Assembly: GCF_000385565.1 (NCBI RefSeq)
Contig: NC_021169.1
Coordinates: 2,012,932 to 2,076,931, forward strand
Source: Archaeoglobus sulfaticallidus PM70-1
GTDB lineage: Archaea > Halobacteriota > Archaeoglobi > Archaeoglobales > Archaeoglobaceae
Length of the DNA stretch: 64,000 nucleotides
Reading direction: 5' to 3'
Shown here: piece by piece, positions 52,679-60,631 of the stretch
Position numbering within the stretch: position 1 is the stretch's first letter
How the letters are laid out: each line of letters begins with the position of its first letter
Made by a program: the position numbers and the translations under genes
The notes under the pieces: generated by a model
What the model saw: only the letters and a program-made list of their open reading frames with translations
Databases searched by the model: none
Told to the model about the DNA's origin: nothing

Positions 52679-53641
52679 TCAATATTCCTCTGGTCTAACA
52701 ACAAATCCCATCTGCTCTATCTCGTCGAGATCGTCCTTGAAGTTCTCATAGAACTCATTCCAGTCAACGCCCTTAACAGGATAGTTCCACGGGTTGACGT
52801 GTCTCTTGGCTCTGCAGTTGTTCGGCATGTTCCTCGTTGGGCTGAAGAATATCCCGGCAGAGTGCATCAGCTTGCTGAACGGGAAGTACGCAAGCAGCGT
52901 GGACACGAACAGCAAGTGCAGCATGAACATCAGATCCAGATCCGGGTTTGCCGGTGGGTGGAACGACAGCAAGCCCTGTGCGAGGGCCTTAACCTCACTG
53001 ACATCCACCGGATACACATACCTCATCAGCAGGCCAGTTGTGGCAACACCGAGCAGCAGAATAAGTGCGATGTAGTCCGATGGAAGGGAGAACGTTCTCT
53101 CCTTCGGGAACGCGAGCCTTCTGTAAAGCAAGTACAGCAGAGCTACCAGCAGGGTTAATCCGGTTATCAGTATGTGGGTCATGTGAGGCTGGAACCAGTC
53201 CATATGCACCTCAAAGAAGCCATCCAGCTTCATGAGTGTGGAAACAAACCAGGGTACTGGCTCGAGGAAGAACCTGAAGTGTCTGATCAGCACTATGAGC
53301 AATGACCAGTGGAATACAAGCCCGAAAACCCACAACCACTTCGTGCTCACTGCTTTCTGTGCTGGTAGCTCATACCTGACGTTCTTCCACAGACTTCTGA
53401 ACAGGAATATCTCCATCAGCATTCTGATAACTGTCTCCCACCATGTGAACGGACTGTCAAACCTATCGATCCATGTCCTCTTCAGCCATGGCAGAGAGTA
53501 CTGCTGACCGCAGGTGGTTGTTATGTTAAACGGTACAGCACTCCTCGACCACTGGAAGACCCTGTACAGCACTCCAACAACGAAAATGAAAGCTGCGATA
53601 TAAGGAATGTAAACACCAACAACCGTTCCAATAAGGCTCAT
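52679..53641 (-). CDS. dsrM: DsrM, cytochrome b subunit
   Basis: The 320-residue membrane protein has about five helices, with His residues in LVFHWSLLIVLIRHFRFF and PHMTHILITG suited to bind two b haems. It is homologous to NarI and HdrE and oxidises menaquinol for DsrK. Its start overlaps the dsrP stop. Confidence 0.95.
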   Translation of the reverse strand: MSLIGTVVGVYIPYIAAFIFVVGVLYRVFQWSRSAVPFNITTTCGQQYSLPWLKRTWIDRFDSPFTWWETVIRMLMEIFLFRSLWKNVRYELPAQKAVSTKWLWVFGLVFHWSLLIVLIRHFRFFLEPVPWFVSTLMKLDGFFEVHMDWFQPHMTHILITGLTLLVALLYLLYRRLAFPKERTFSLPSDYIALILLLGVATTGLLMRYVYPVDVSEVKALAQGLLSFHPPANPDLDLMFMLHLLFVSTLLAYFPFSKLMHSAGIFFSPTRNMPNNCRAKRHVNPWNYPVKGVDWNEFYENFKDDLDEIEQMGFVVRPEEY

Positions 53642-55005
53642 TCTTCCACCTCCGCGCAGGCCATATCACATGATGCTTTCGAGATCTTGTGCTCCTTCTC
53701 TGCATGCTCACAGCACTCATCCAGATTTCTGAACACGGCATCGCAGAGTTCACACTTGTATTCTTTCTCCTCAACAACCTCCTCAACGACCTCAACCTCT
53801 TCCTCCACTTCCTCTTCTTCTTCCACTTCCTCCTCAGGCGGGCTGGTTTCGAGTGTGACCCCTATTGCAACCTTGGCAAGAAGTGTAAACACGAGCATAC
53901 CAAGAGCCCAGATTCCAAGTGCGATCAGCGACTCAACAAGGGATGGCCAGTACTCTCTCACAATACCCCACTGGGATGGTATGTAGCCGGGAATGATCAG
54001 ACCCATACCCTTGTCGATCCATACTGAGGCGAAAATCATGACACAGGCTGCGGCGAGATACTTCGGGGTTGTCCTTGTCTTTGGATATATCAGCATGAGG
54101 ACTGATATCACACCAAGAGCGAGGGATGTCCATATCCATGGAACGAGTTTGTTGTAAACATGCCCATCCTCCTGAAGTCCGAAGAACAGGTAGTTGAAGT
54201 GCTCGAGGTGGTGTGGATGGCCTGAGTAGTAGGTCGTGAAGAGCTCAACTCCAATCATGAACAGGTTGGCCACCATCGCGAATGCTGCTATTTCCGCTAT
54301 CTTCTTCAGAGCATCCATGCCAGGATCGAACTTCGTGAACTTCCTTATCACCAGTCCTGCAACTATGAGTAGCGAAGGTCCTGAAGCGAAAGCCCCTGCA
54401 AGGAATCTGGGTGCCATGAGTGCTGTGTTCCAGAACGGTCTTCCAACGAGACCACCGTACAGAAACGCAGTAACGGTATGGATGCTTATAGCCCACGGAA
54501 TTGCGATGTAAATCAGAATTTTGAGCCATGTGGCATATCCCTTATTCTTCTCCTTGGCTGCGAGAACACTCCAGGCAATCACGATGTTCAGCAGGAAGTA
54601 GCCGGAAAGCACGATGAAGTCGTAGAGCATCACGGAGTTCGGCCTTGGATTCAGTACAACATTCATAACTCTGTCAGGCCTACCGAGATCGACCAGGATA
54701 AACAGGATACACATTATAACCGCCGAAGCTCCAAGGAACTCTCCGATCGATGTCAGATTCTTGAACTTCTTGTAGTCGTAGAGGTAGGCTGGGAGAACAA
54801 CTATGACTGCTGATGCCGCAACTCCGACGAGGAATGTGAAGTTGGCAATGTAAAGCCCCCATGAAACCTCCTTGCTCATCCCTGTTACGGTCAAACCATT
54901 CTGATACTGATAATAGTAGCTAGCACCGCCAACAGCTACTATCGCTAACAAAATTGCAATCCATGTCCAGTAATATCTTCCTCCTCTAATCGCATACTCG
55001 ATCAT
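53638..55005 (-). CDS. dsrP: DsrP, NrfD-type membrane subunit with C-terminal C2H2 finger
   Basis: The 455-residue protein has about ten membrane helices of the NrfD/PsrC family (about 10-385), which exchange electrons with the quinone pool. Then comes an acidic E/V-rich linker (about 390-415) and a compact finger with Cys418, Cys421, His434 and His439 (C-x2-C-x12-H-x4-H). The tail is in frame before dsrM and is not an obvious frameshift. A zinc-finger-like tail is unusual in this subunit. Confidence 0.94.
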   Translation of the reverse strand: MIEYAIRGGRYYWTWIAILLAIVAVGGASYYYQYQNGLTVTGMSKEVSWGLYIANFTFLVGVAASAVIVVLPAYLYDYKKFKNLTSIGEFLGASAVIMCILFILVDLGRPDRVMNVVLNPRPNSVMLYDFIVLSGYFLLNIVIAWSVLAAKEKNKGYATWLKILIYIAIPWAISIHTVTAFLYGGLVGRPFWNTALMAPRFLAGAFASGPSLLIVAGLVIRKFTKFDPGMDALKKIAEIAAFAMVANLFMIGVELFTTYYSGHPHHLEHFNYLFFGLQEDGHVYNKLVPWIWTSLALGVISVLMLIYPKTRTTPKYLAAACVMIFASVWIDKGMGLIIPGYIPSQWGIVREYWPSLVESLIALGIWALGMLVFTLLAKVAIGVTLETSPPEEEVEEEEEVEEEVEVVEEVVEEKEYKCELCDAVFRNLDECCEHAEKEHKISKASCDMACAEVEE

Positions 55006-55014
55006 GTGACCACC

Positions 55015-55773
55015 TCAAATCAGATAATAAACCTTCGGCTCTGTCCCAAGGTCTGCCTTCCTTCTGATGTAGAAGTTCTCTCTGAGTATCTTTGATACCT
55101 CAGACTCCAGAGCGTTGAGGTTTCCGAAAATGAAGGCTCCTTCTGAGGCTTCAACACATGCTGGCTCCTTCCCACTTTCCAGCCTTCTAACACAGAAGGT
55201 GCACTTCTCCACCACACCCTTTGTTCTCGTTTCGTACTCAGTGTTCAGCTTCTTAATGAACGGTCTCGGATCCTTCCAGTTGAACGATCTCATGCCATAC
55301 GGGCAGGCAGCCATACAGTATCTGCAGCCAATGCATCTGTGGTAGTCCATCGTTACTATCCCATCATCCCTCTGCCATGTCGCGTTTGTCGGACAGACTT
55401 TCACACATGGTGCGTTCTCACAGTGATTGCAGAGTATTGGGACTTCCAGCCATTTGAGATGTTCCTCCAAATACTCATCCTTGAGGTTCGGGAATGCCTG
55501 CTCGAAAGTTGCCGGCCAGATCCATTCCACCCTGTCCTTTGGATTTGGCATCTCCGGAACATTATGAATTTCCTTGCAGATCTGATAGACTCTCCTTCTC
55601 TTTGCCTGTGGTAGCTCGTTGAACTTTTTGAGGTCGATAACCATGCCCCATTTGATGTCCTTTCTGTTGATCGGTGGAGACGTGAATGCTGCCAGAACCT
55701 TCTCTACCTGAGTCGCTGTTAACGCTGTAATCGCTGATCCAGCCATTATCAAAAACCTTCTCCTTGTAATCAT
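55015..55773 (-). CDS. dsrO: DsrO, Tat-exported ferredoxin-like subunit
   Basis: The 252-residue protein begins with a twin-arginine signal (ITRRRFLIMAGS) and has several CxxCxxCxxxC clusters, including CNHCENAPCVKVCPT and CIGCRYCMAACPYG. It sits outside the membrane and links DsrJ to DsrP. It is the first gene of the operon dsrO-P-M-K-J, the Hme order known in Archaeoglobus. Confidence 0.95.
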   Translation of the reverse strand: MITRRRFLIMAGSAITALTATQVEKVLAAFTSPPINRKDIKWGMVIDLKKFNELPQAKRRRVYQICKEIHNVPEMPNPKDRVEWIWPATFEQAFPNLKDEYLEEHLKWLEVPILCNHCENAPCVKVCPTNATWQRDDGIVTMDYHRCIGCRYCMAACPYGMRSFNWKDPRPFIKKLNTEYETRTKGVVEKCTFCVRRLESGKEPACVEASEGAFIFGNLNALESEVSKILRENFYIRRKADLGTEPKVYYLI

Positions 55774-56265
55774 TTTCTATCTACCTCCTTGAGTTTTGAA
55801 CATGGGAGTGCGAGTCCATAAAAACAGCTTTTCCTGAACGCAATGGTATTCAAACTGGAAATAAGCACCCCCATGCTCAGACTTCCCCCCTTCTAAACTC
55901 AATGAAATGTGTGGAACTGTTGTTCTGGACAGGATTTTATTCCTTAGAATATTAAGTTTTTGGTTTATGAATTTTTTATTCAAATTTTAGAAATAAAAAT
56001 AATTAATTATGATATTAATATTCAATGTTTTAGATTAACAATCCTGCCTGGCGAAGAGAACGATGGTTGAAAAGACGAAAAACTATTTAGTATAGCACAT
56101 ACAGCCTTTTAGACCTTTGATCGATCGATGAATTCAGAATAAAATCAAAATAATTTAAATCATCGAAATTTTAAATCATAATTCGAGCGAAAAATTTAAT
56201 TGAAATACCGTAAATTATTTATTCGAAGAGCCAAGCAGAGTAACAACAAAGGGGGTGATTAGTGT
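55774..56265. other. Divergent dsrO/dsrC promoter region
   Basis: About 490 bases separate the two dsr transcripts. TATA-like AAAAATTTAATT near 56191-56202 and TAAATTATTTATT near 56210-56222 are candidates for dsrC. A ribosome site GGGGGTGA stands at 56251-56258. A 68-residue minus-strand ORF at 55777-55983 has poor codon use and is not counted. Shared regulation of the two sides is likely but I see no clear operator. Confidence 0.5.
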
Positions 56266-56616
56266 ATGCCTGAAATCGAAGTTAAGGGAAGAAAGCTTTT
56301 GCTTGATGAAGATGGATTCCTTCAGGACTGGGAAGAGTGGGATGAAGATGTAGCCAAAGCCCTTGCTGCAGACGACAGATGGACTGGGGCCAAGGTCGAG
56401 CTTACCGACGAGCATTGGGAGATTATCAGATTTCTCAGGAGTTATTATGAGAAATATGGTGTCGCTCCCCCGATAAGAATCCTTGTAAAAGAGGTCAAAA
56501 AGGCATTTGGTCCCGAAAAAGGAAATCTCAAGTACCTGTACAAGCTCTTCCCACAGGGCCCAGCTAAGGATGCTTGCAGAATTGCTGGTTTGCCAAAACC
56601 AACGGGTTGTGTCTAA
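56266..56616 (+). CDS. dsrC: DsrC, sulfur carrier protein
   Basis: The 116-residue protein matches DsrC/DsvC. It has the core GFLQDWEEWDEDVAKALA near 19-36 and, at the C-terminus, CRIAGLPKPTGCV with both redox cysteines, the penultimate one included. DsrC carries sulfite-derived sulfur as a trisulfide and is recycled by DsrK. It is divergent from the dsr operon. No dsrAB genes occur in the window. Confidence 0.96.
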   Translation: MPEIEVKGRKLLLDEDGFLQDWEEWDEDVAKALAADDRWTGAKVELTDEHWEIIRFLRSYYEKYGVAPPIRILVKEVKKAFGPEKGNLKYLYKLFPQGPAKDACRIAGLPKPTGCV

Positions 56617-56741
56617 CCAACCTACCAAAAATTATTTTTTTATGAGTTAGTTTGTACGAATTCTATCTGATCCGTTGCTGTTTTAAGGAACTGCTGATAA
56701 ACAGGCTAATCTATTTAAAGTAATAAACACAACAGAATTCT

Positions 56742-57767
56742 GTGAGCCTTGAAAGATACGAGCAGATAAATTCTGGAAGAAGGACGGCAAAATTTCAGAT
56801 TGTGAAAAGGATCGATGTTTCCAGCTACCTTGAAAGCGATCTATCGTTAAAGGAGTTGCTAAAGGTGCATTCAGAGGTAAAGAGGGAGTTTAAGGAGCTA
56901 ATAGACAGCATTGATATGCCAAAAATTCCAGAAATGCCGGAGAAAACACCACAGCGCAGCTTCCTGTGGCTAAAGATCAAAATCCTTGAGGAAATGCTCA
57001 AAGAGTGCAACTTCTGCGAGAAGAGATGTGGTGTCAACAGGTATGAGAAACTGGGCTACTGCAAGTGTGGGGTTAAAAGCTACTACACCTCCGAGTTTCT
57101 CCACATGGGAGAGGAGCCTGAACTTATCCCATCCCACACCATCTTCTTCAACAGGTGCACATTCAGATGCGTCTTCTGTCAGAACTTCGACATAGTTTAC
57201 AGCGATAACTATCCGGTGGATGAAATTGAGCTTGCCAGATCAATAGACAGAAGGTACAGGCAGGGAAGCAGAAATGTAAACTTCGTTGGCGGAAATCCAG
57301 ATCAGCACGCTCATACGATTCTCAGAATTCTGCAGCATGTTGAATCAAACATAGCAGTGGTGTGGAACTCGAACATGTACCATTCAGAGGAGCTTGCAGA
57401 GATCATAGAGGATGTGGTCGATGTGTGGCTTGGAGATTTCAAGTACGGGAATGATAGATGTGCTTTAAAGTACAGCAAGGCTAAGAACTACTGGAGAGTC
57501 GTGACGAGGAACTTCAGGAGGGCTGAAAACAATGGAGAACTCCTGATCAGGCATCTTGTGATGCCAGAACACATTGAGTGCTGCACGAAAAGGATTGTAG
57601 GGTGGGTGGCTGAAGAACTCAAGCCCGGCACCAGGTTCAACCTGATGTTCCAGTACTATCCAACCTTCAGAGCATACGAGTACCCAGAGATCTCAAGAAG
57701 GCTGAACAGAGAGGAGATCCAGAGAGCACTGGATATAGCGAAGAGATACAGGTTGAATCTGGTTTAA
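56742..57767 (+). CDS. Radical SAM protein (PflX-like)
   Basis: The 341-residue protein has a CNFCEKRCGVNR cysteine block near 92-103 and the radical SAM motif CTFRCVFCQN near 138-147. It resembles COG1313/PflX-type Fe-S proteins of unknown substrate. The start is GTG at 56742. It is alone downstream of dsrC with its own AT-rich upstream region. Confidence 0.85.
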   Translation: MSLERYEQINSGRRTAKFQIVKRIDVSSYLESDLSLKELLKVHSEVKREFKELIDSIDMPKIPEMPEKTPQRSFLWLKIKILEEMLKECNFCEKRCGVNRYEKLGYCKCGVKSYYTSEFLHMGEEPELIPSHTIFFNRCTFRCVFCQNFDIVYSDNYPVDEIELARSIDRRYRQGSRNVNFVGGNPDQHAHTILRILQHVESNIAVVWNSNMYHSEELAEIIEDVVDVWLGDFKYGNDRCALKYSKAKNYWRVVTRNFRRAENNGELLIRHLVMPEHIECCTKRIVGWVAEELKPGTRFNLMFQYYPTFRAYEYPEISRRLNREEIQRALDIAKRYRLNLV

Positions 57768-58013
57768 GTTTCGCTGACGGTTTCGCCGACATATTTCAAC
57801 CATTCGGAGGATGTAATGTTACGCGAAATTGCGAGCGTAAGCGAACAATCTGGAAGTGAGTATAAGTAAAAGTGGGTATAGTTTACATTGAATGAGAAAA
57901 TTTTTGTTGTCCTTGCACCCAAAACTTATGCATTTCTTGTTCAGTATATTTAAAAATCCAGCATAGATTCCAGACACAAAAGCCTTAAGTATTAAAATGA
58001 ATAAGTTTAATAC
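57768..58013. other. Intergenic region before the first toxin-antitoxin pair
   Basis: No gene is seen. TATATTTAAAAATCC near 57945-57959 and GAATAAGTTTAATAC just before 58014 are candidate promoters of the antitoxin gene. GCGAAATTGCGAGCGTAAGCG near 57831 looks like remnant repeat sequence. Confidence 0.35.
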
Positions 58014-58310
58014 ATGCCAGTAACCCTAACAACGAGAGTTGATGATGAACTCGCAAAGCTTATTGATGAGATTGCAGCAAAGGAGGGAATGGACAGGTCT
58101 ACTGTCATGAGGAGGTTCCTATCAAAGGCTGTGAGAGACTGGCTGATTGAGAGAAGTTTAAAAGATTACGAAGATGGGAAAGTAACTTTATGGCAGGTAG
58201 CTGAAAGATGTGGTTTATCACTCTGGGAAGTTGTCAACGAAGTCAAGAAGAGAGAAATACATGTTCCATACACCCTTGAAGATCTAAAAGAGGATTTAGA
58301 AGGGCTATGA
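58014..58310 (+). CDS. UPF0175-type antitoxin (pair 1)
   Basis: The 98-residue protein has a ribbon-helix-helix-like N-terminus (LTTRVDDELAKLIDEIAAKE) and a C-terminal UPF0175-like HTH (VTLWQVAERCGLSLWEVVNE). It overlaps the following toxin gene as ATGA. UPF0175 antitoxins are paired with DUF3368 PIN toxins in Archaeoglobus and other archaea. Confidence 0.8.
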   Translation: MPVTLTTRVDDELAKLIDEIAAKEGMDRSTVMRRFLSKAVRDWLIERSLKDYEDGKVTLWQVAERCGLSLWEVVNEVKKREIHVPYTLEDLKEDLEGL

Positions 58311-58810
58311 TCGTTTCCAACGCAACCCCTCTTATTTATCTTGCAAAAGTAGGAAAATTGGACTTGCTCAAGATTTTTGGCGAGGTTATCATTCCCGAAG
58401 AGGTTAAAATTGAGGTTGTCGATAAGGGAAAGCAGATGGAAATGACCGATGCTTATGCAGTTGAGAAAGCCATTCATGAGGGCTGGATTAAGGTTTTGAA
58501 AACAGAGCTGATAGAGGTGCCAATAGAGATTCATTTTGGAGAGAAAGCTGTCCTTTCACTCGCCAAAAAGCTTGGTGTAAAAGAGGTTTTGGTTGACGAA
58601 ACCTCTGCCAGAGCTGCTGCGAGATTGCTTGGTTTAAAACCCAGAGGAACTATTTTCGTTTTATTGAGGGCTTTAAAGAATGGAGAAATAGACCTGGATG
58701 AGTTTTTAGATATACTGAGCAAGATGATAGGACATGGCTTCAGGTTGAAAGAGGAAATTTTTGTTGAGGCGATAAGAGAGGCGAAGAGAATTGCCAACCA
58801 AAAGGATTGA
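58307..58810 (+). CDS. DUF3368 PIN-like toxin (pair 1)
   Basis: The 167-residue protein begins IVSNATPLIYLAKVGKLDLL, where N-A-T-P-L replaces the usual PIN Asp motif, as typical for DUF3368. It carries later acidic residues in VLVDETSARAAARLLGL. It is a predicted nuclease toxin. Confidence 0.82.
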   Translation: MIVSNATPLIYLAKVGKLDLLKIFGEVIIPEEVKIEVVDKGKQMEMTDAYAVEKAIHEGWIKVLKTELIEVPIEIHFGEKAVLSLAKKLGVKEVLVDETSARAAARLLGLKPRGTIFVLLRALKNGEIDLDEFLDILSKMIGHGFRLKEEIFVEAIREAKRIANQKD

Positions 58811-59065
58811 AAAATCGGTAATCAAAATTAGGTGTTTCTGCAGCTATTCGGACAATGGCTTACCACTTACTACGCTCCAAACTTACGATCTTTTTTATCC
58901 ATCTTTCCCTTCATACACTGTTCTTACAACTACACAGTTCCAACAAGAATCTATAAAGCGAATGTCGAGAGGATGAAACAGCTACAGGAGTGAAATCTTT
59001 GATGAAGACTGAAGTTTCGTTTGAGTAACAAAAAGCTTAAGTAAACAAAAATCAAAGTTGTAAAC
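58811..59065. other. Spacer between two toxin-antitoxin pairs
   Basis: No gene is seen. The spacer lacks a convincing ORF and appears to be degraded sequence with an A/T-rich promoter just before 59066. Confidence 0.35.
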
Positions 59066-59365
59066 ATGACCGTAATTTCTGTTAGAGCAACGCCAGACCT
59101 GGAGAGGAAGATTAAGAAGCTTATGGAGTTTGAAAAATCTGATAAATCTTCCATAGTCAGAAAAGCCATAGAAAGAGGAATTAATGAGGAACTCAAAAAA
59201 TTTGCTTTAATGCTCTACGTTGAAAGAAAAGTTTCTCTTGCTAAAGCTGCTGAGATTGCAGAGATATCGGTAAGAGACATGCTCGAATTGATTAAAGAAA
59301 AGGGCGTGTCGCTTAACATAACCGTTGAAGATTTGAAGAGGGATTTCGAGGAGGCAATGAAGTGA
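59066..59365 (+). CDS. UPF0175-type antitoxin (pair 2)
   Basis: The 99-residue protein has an RHH-like start (ISVRATPDLERKIKKLMEFE) and the UPF0175 HTH (VSLAKAAEIAEISVRDMLEL). It overlaps its toxin gene by 4 bases (ATGA). Sequence is clearly different from pair 1, so this is an old divergence rather than a recent tandem copy. Confidence 0.8.
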   Translation: MTVISVRATPDLERKIKKLMEFEKSDKSSIVRKAIERGINEELKKFALMLYVERKVSLAKAAEIAEISVRDMLELIKEKGVSLNITVEDLKRDFEEAMK

Positions 59366-59868
59366 TTGTTTTCAACTCAACACCTCTCATTTACCTAAGC
59401 AAGGTGAATCTCAGCTGGATTTTCGAAGAACTTGAAGGAAAGAAACTGATACCGAAATCAGTTTACTTTGAAGTCGTTGTTAAGGGAAAGGAGAGAGGAG
59501 ATATCGATGCTTTTATAGTGGAAGATTTGATAAAGAAAGGCGTTATAAAAGTCATAGATGTTGAAGTGGAAGGGCTGTTAAGGGACATGAAAGAACTGCA
59601 TAAGGGCGAGATTGAGGCTTTGGAGCTGGCAAGAGAAAAGGATGGAATAGCCATAATAGATGATAGCATAGCAAGGGAAATCGGGGAGATTTTGGGGATA
59701 AAAGTTCATGGAAGTCTTTATTTAGTCTTTTTAATGTTGAAGAAAGGTAAAATCGATAAGAAAACTGCAAAGAGCAAAGTTGAAGAGATGATCAGGAAGG
59801 GGTTCAGATTAAGTGCTGAAGTTTATTCTGAGTTTTTGAGGTTATTAGACAGTGAATGGCATGGGTAA
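59362..59868 (+). CDS. DUF3368 PIN-like toxin (pair 2)
   Basis: The 168-residue protein starts at a GTG overlapping the antitoxin stop region. It has IVFNSTPLIYLSKVNL, the DUF3368 variant, and AIIDDSIAREIGEILGIKVHG. Same layout as pair 1. Confidence 0.82.
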   Translation: MIVFNSTPLIYLSKVNLSWIFEELEGKKLIPKSVYFEVVVKGKERGDIDAFIVEDLIKKGVIKVIDVEVEGLLRDMKELHKGEIEALELAREKDGIAIIDDSIAREIGEILGIKVHGSLYLVFLMLKKGKIDKKTAKSKVEEMIRKGFRLSAEVYSEFLRLLDSEWHG

Positions 59869-59895
59869 CAATCTCGGATTGGCACCCACCCCACT

Positions 59896-60007
59896 AAAAA
59901 GGCTGTCCAGCAATTCAATCACACAACAAAAGGAGGTCGCTCAGGCCTGCAATTTAAAAATAAACGGGATGAATTATTATTTTCAGTAATTGTCGGACAG
60001 CCTCTTT
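59896..60007. repeat. Short imperfect inverted repeat, MITE-like
   Basis: AAAAAGGCTGTCCAGCAATT near 59896-59915 and its inverse AATTGTCGGACAGCCTCTTT at 59988-60007 enclose about 72 bases. There is no gene inside. The shape fits a small non-autonomous element or IS remnant. I see no target duplication. Confidence 0.45.
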
Positions 60008-60037
60008 AATGGAGGGAGTAGGCCACCTTAAAGACCC

Positions 60038-60631
60038 CTAGCTTAAAGACTCATATCCAGCCTTTAAAGCTTTGAGGTTGATTTCAACCAGCCTCTCAGG
60101 CAGAAACGCTCTGACTCCATATTCCAGATCTTCCAGAGTCAGGAATCTCCCCTCGAGGACTTTCGCGAGCATGCCAAGCACAACAACATTTGTTGCCTGA
60201 ACCCTCGCAACCTTCTCAGCTATTGCTGATGCATCCACGACCTTTATTTTCTCCGTAACTGTCTTCAGCCTCTCGATAATCTCCTCAATTTCGGGATATT
60301 CCGCAAGTCCAACATTAACTGTCGTTGGCTTTATCTTCCTGCTGTTCAGTATTATCATTGTATTCTCGTTCATGTAATGTGCGTATCTCAAAGCCTCAAC
60401 GGGCTCCAGAGCTATTACGATATCAGCAGACCCAAACGGGATCAGAGGAGAATGTACATCACCAATCCTCACATGTACCTCAACACTGCCCCCTCGCTGA
60501 GCCATTCCGTGGGTTTCTGAGGTCAGCACATTCATTCCCTTCCTCATCGCAGCCCTTGCGATTATGTTCGAGGATGTCAGAACTCCCTGACCTCCGACTC
60601 CCACTATGAGTATGTTGAGTCTCGCATTCAT
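60038..60631 (-). CDS. iorB: Indolepyruvate ferredoxin oxidoreductase, beta subunit
   Basis: The 197-residue protein has LIVGVGGQGVLTSSNIIARA near 8-27 and the HGMAQRGGSVEVHVRIG segment, as in IorB/gamma-domain subunits. With IorA it oxidises aryl-pyruvates to aryl-acetyl-CoA with ferredoxin. Its ATG overlaps the iorA stop. Confidence 0.94.
   Translation of the reverse strand: MNARLNILIVGVGGQGVLTSSNIIARAAMRKGMNVLTSETHGMAQRGGSVEVHVRIGDVHSPLIPFGSADIVIALEPVEALRYAHYMNENTMIILNSRKIKPTTVNVGLAEYPEIEEIIERLKTVTEKIKVVDASAIAEKVARVQATNVVVLGMLAKVLEGRFLTLEDLEYGVRAFLPERLVEINLKALKAGYESLS

Noticed and set aside
55777..55983. 68-residue ORF before the dsrO gene on the minus strand
   Set aside because: Its amino-acid make-up is odd, there is no ribosome site, and it lies in a promoter region.
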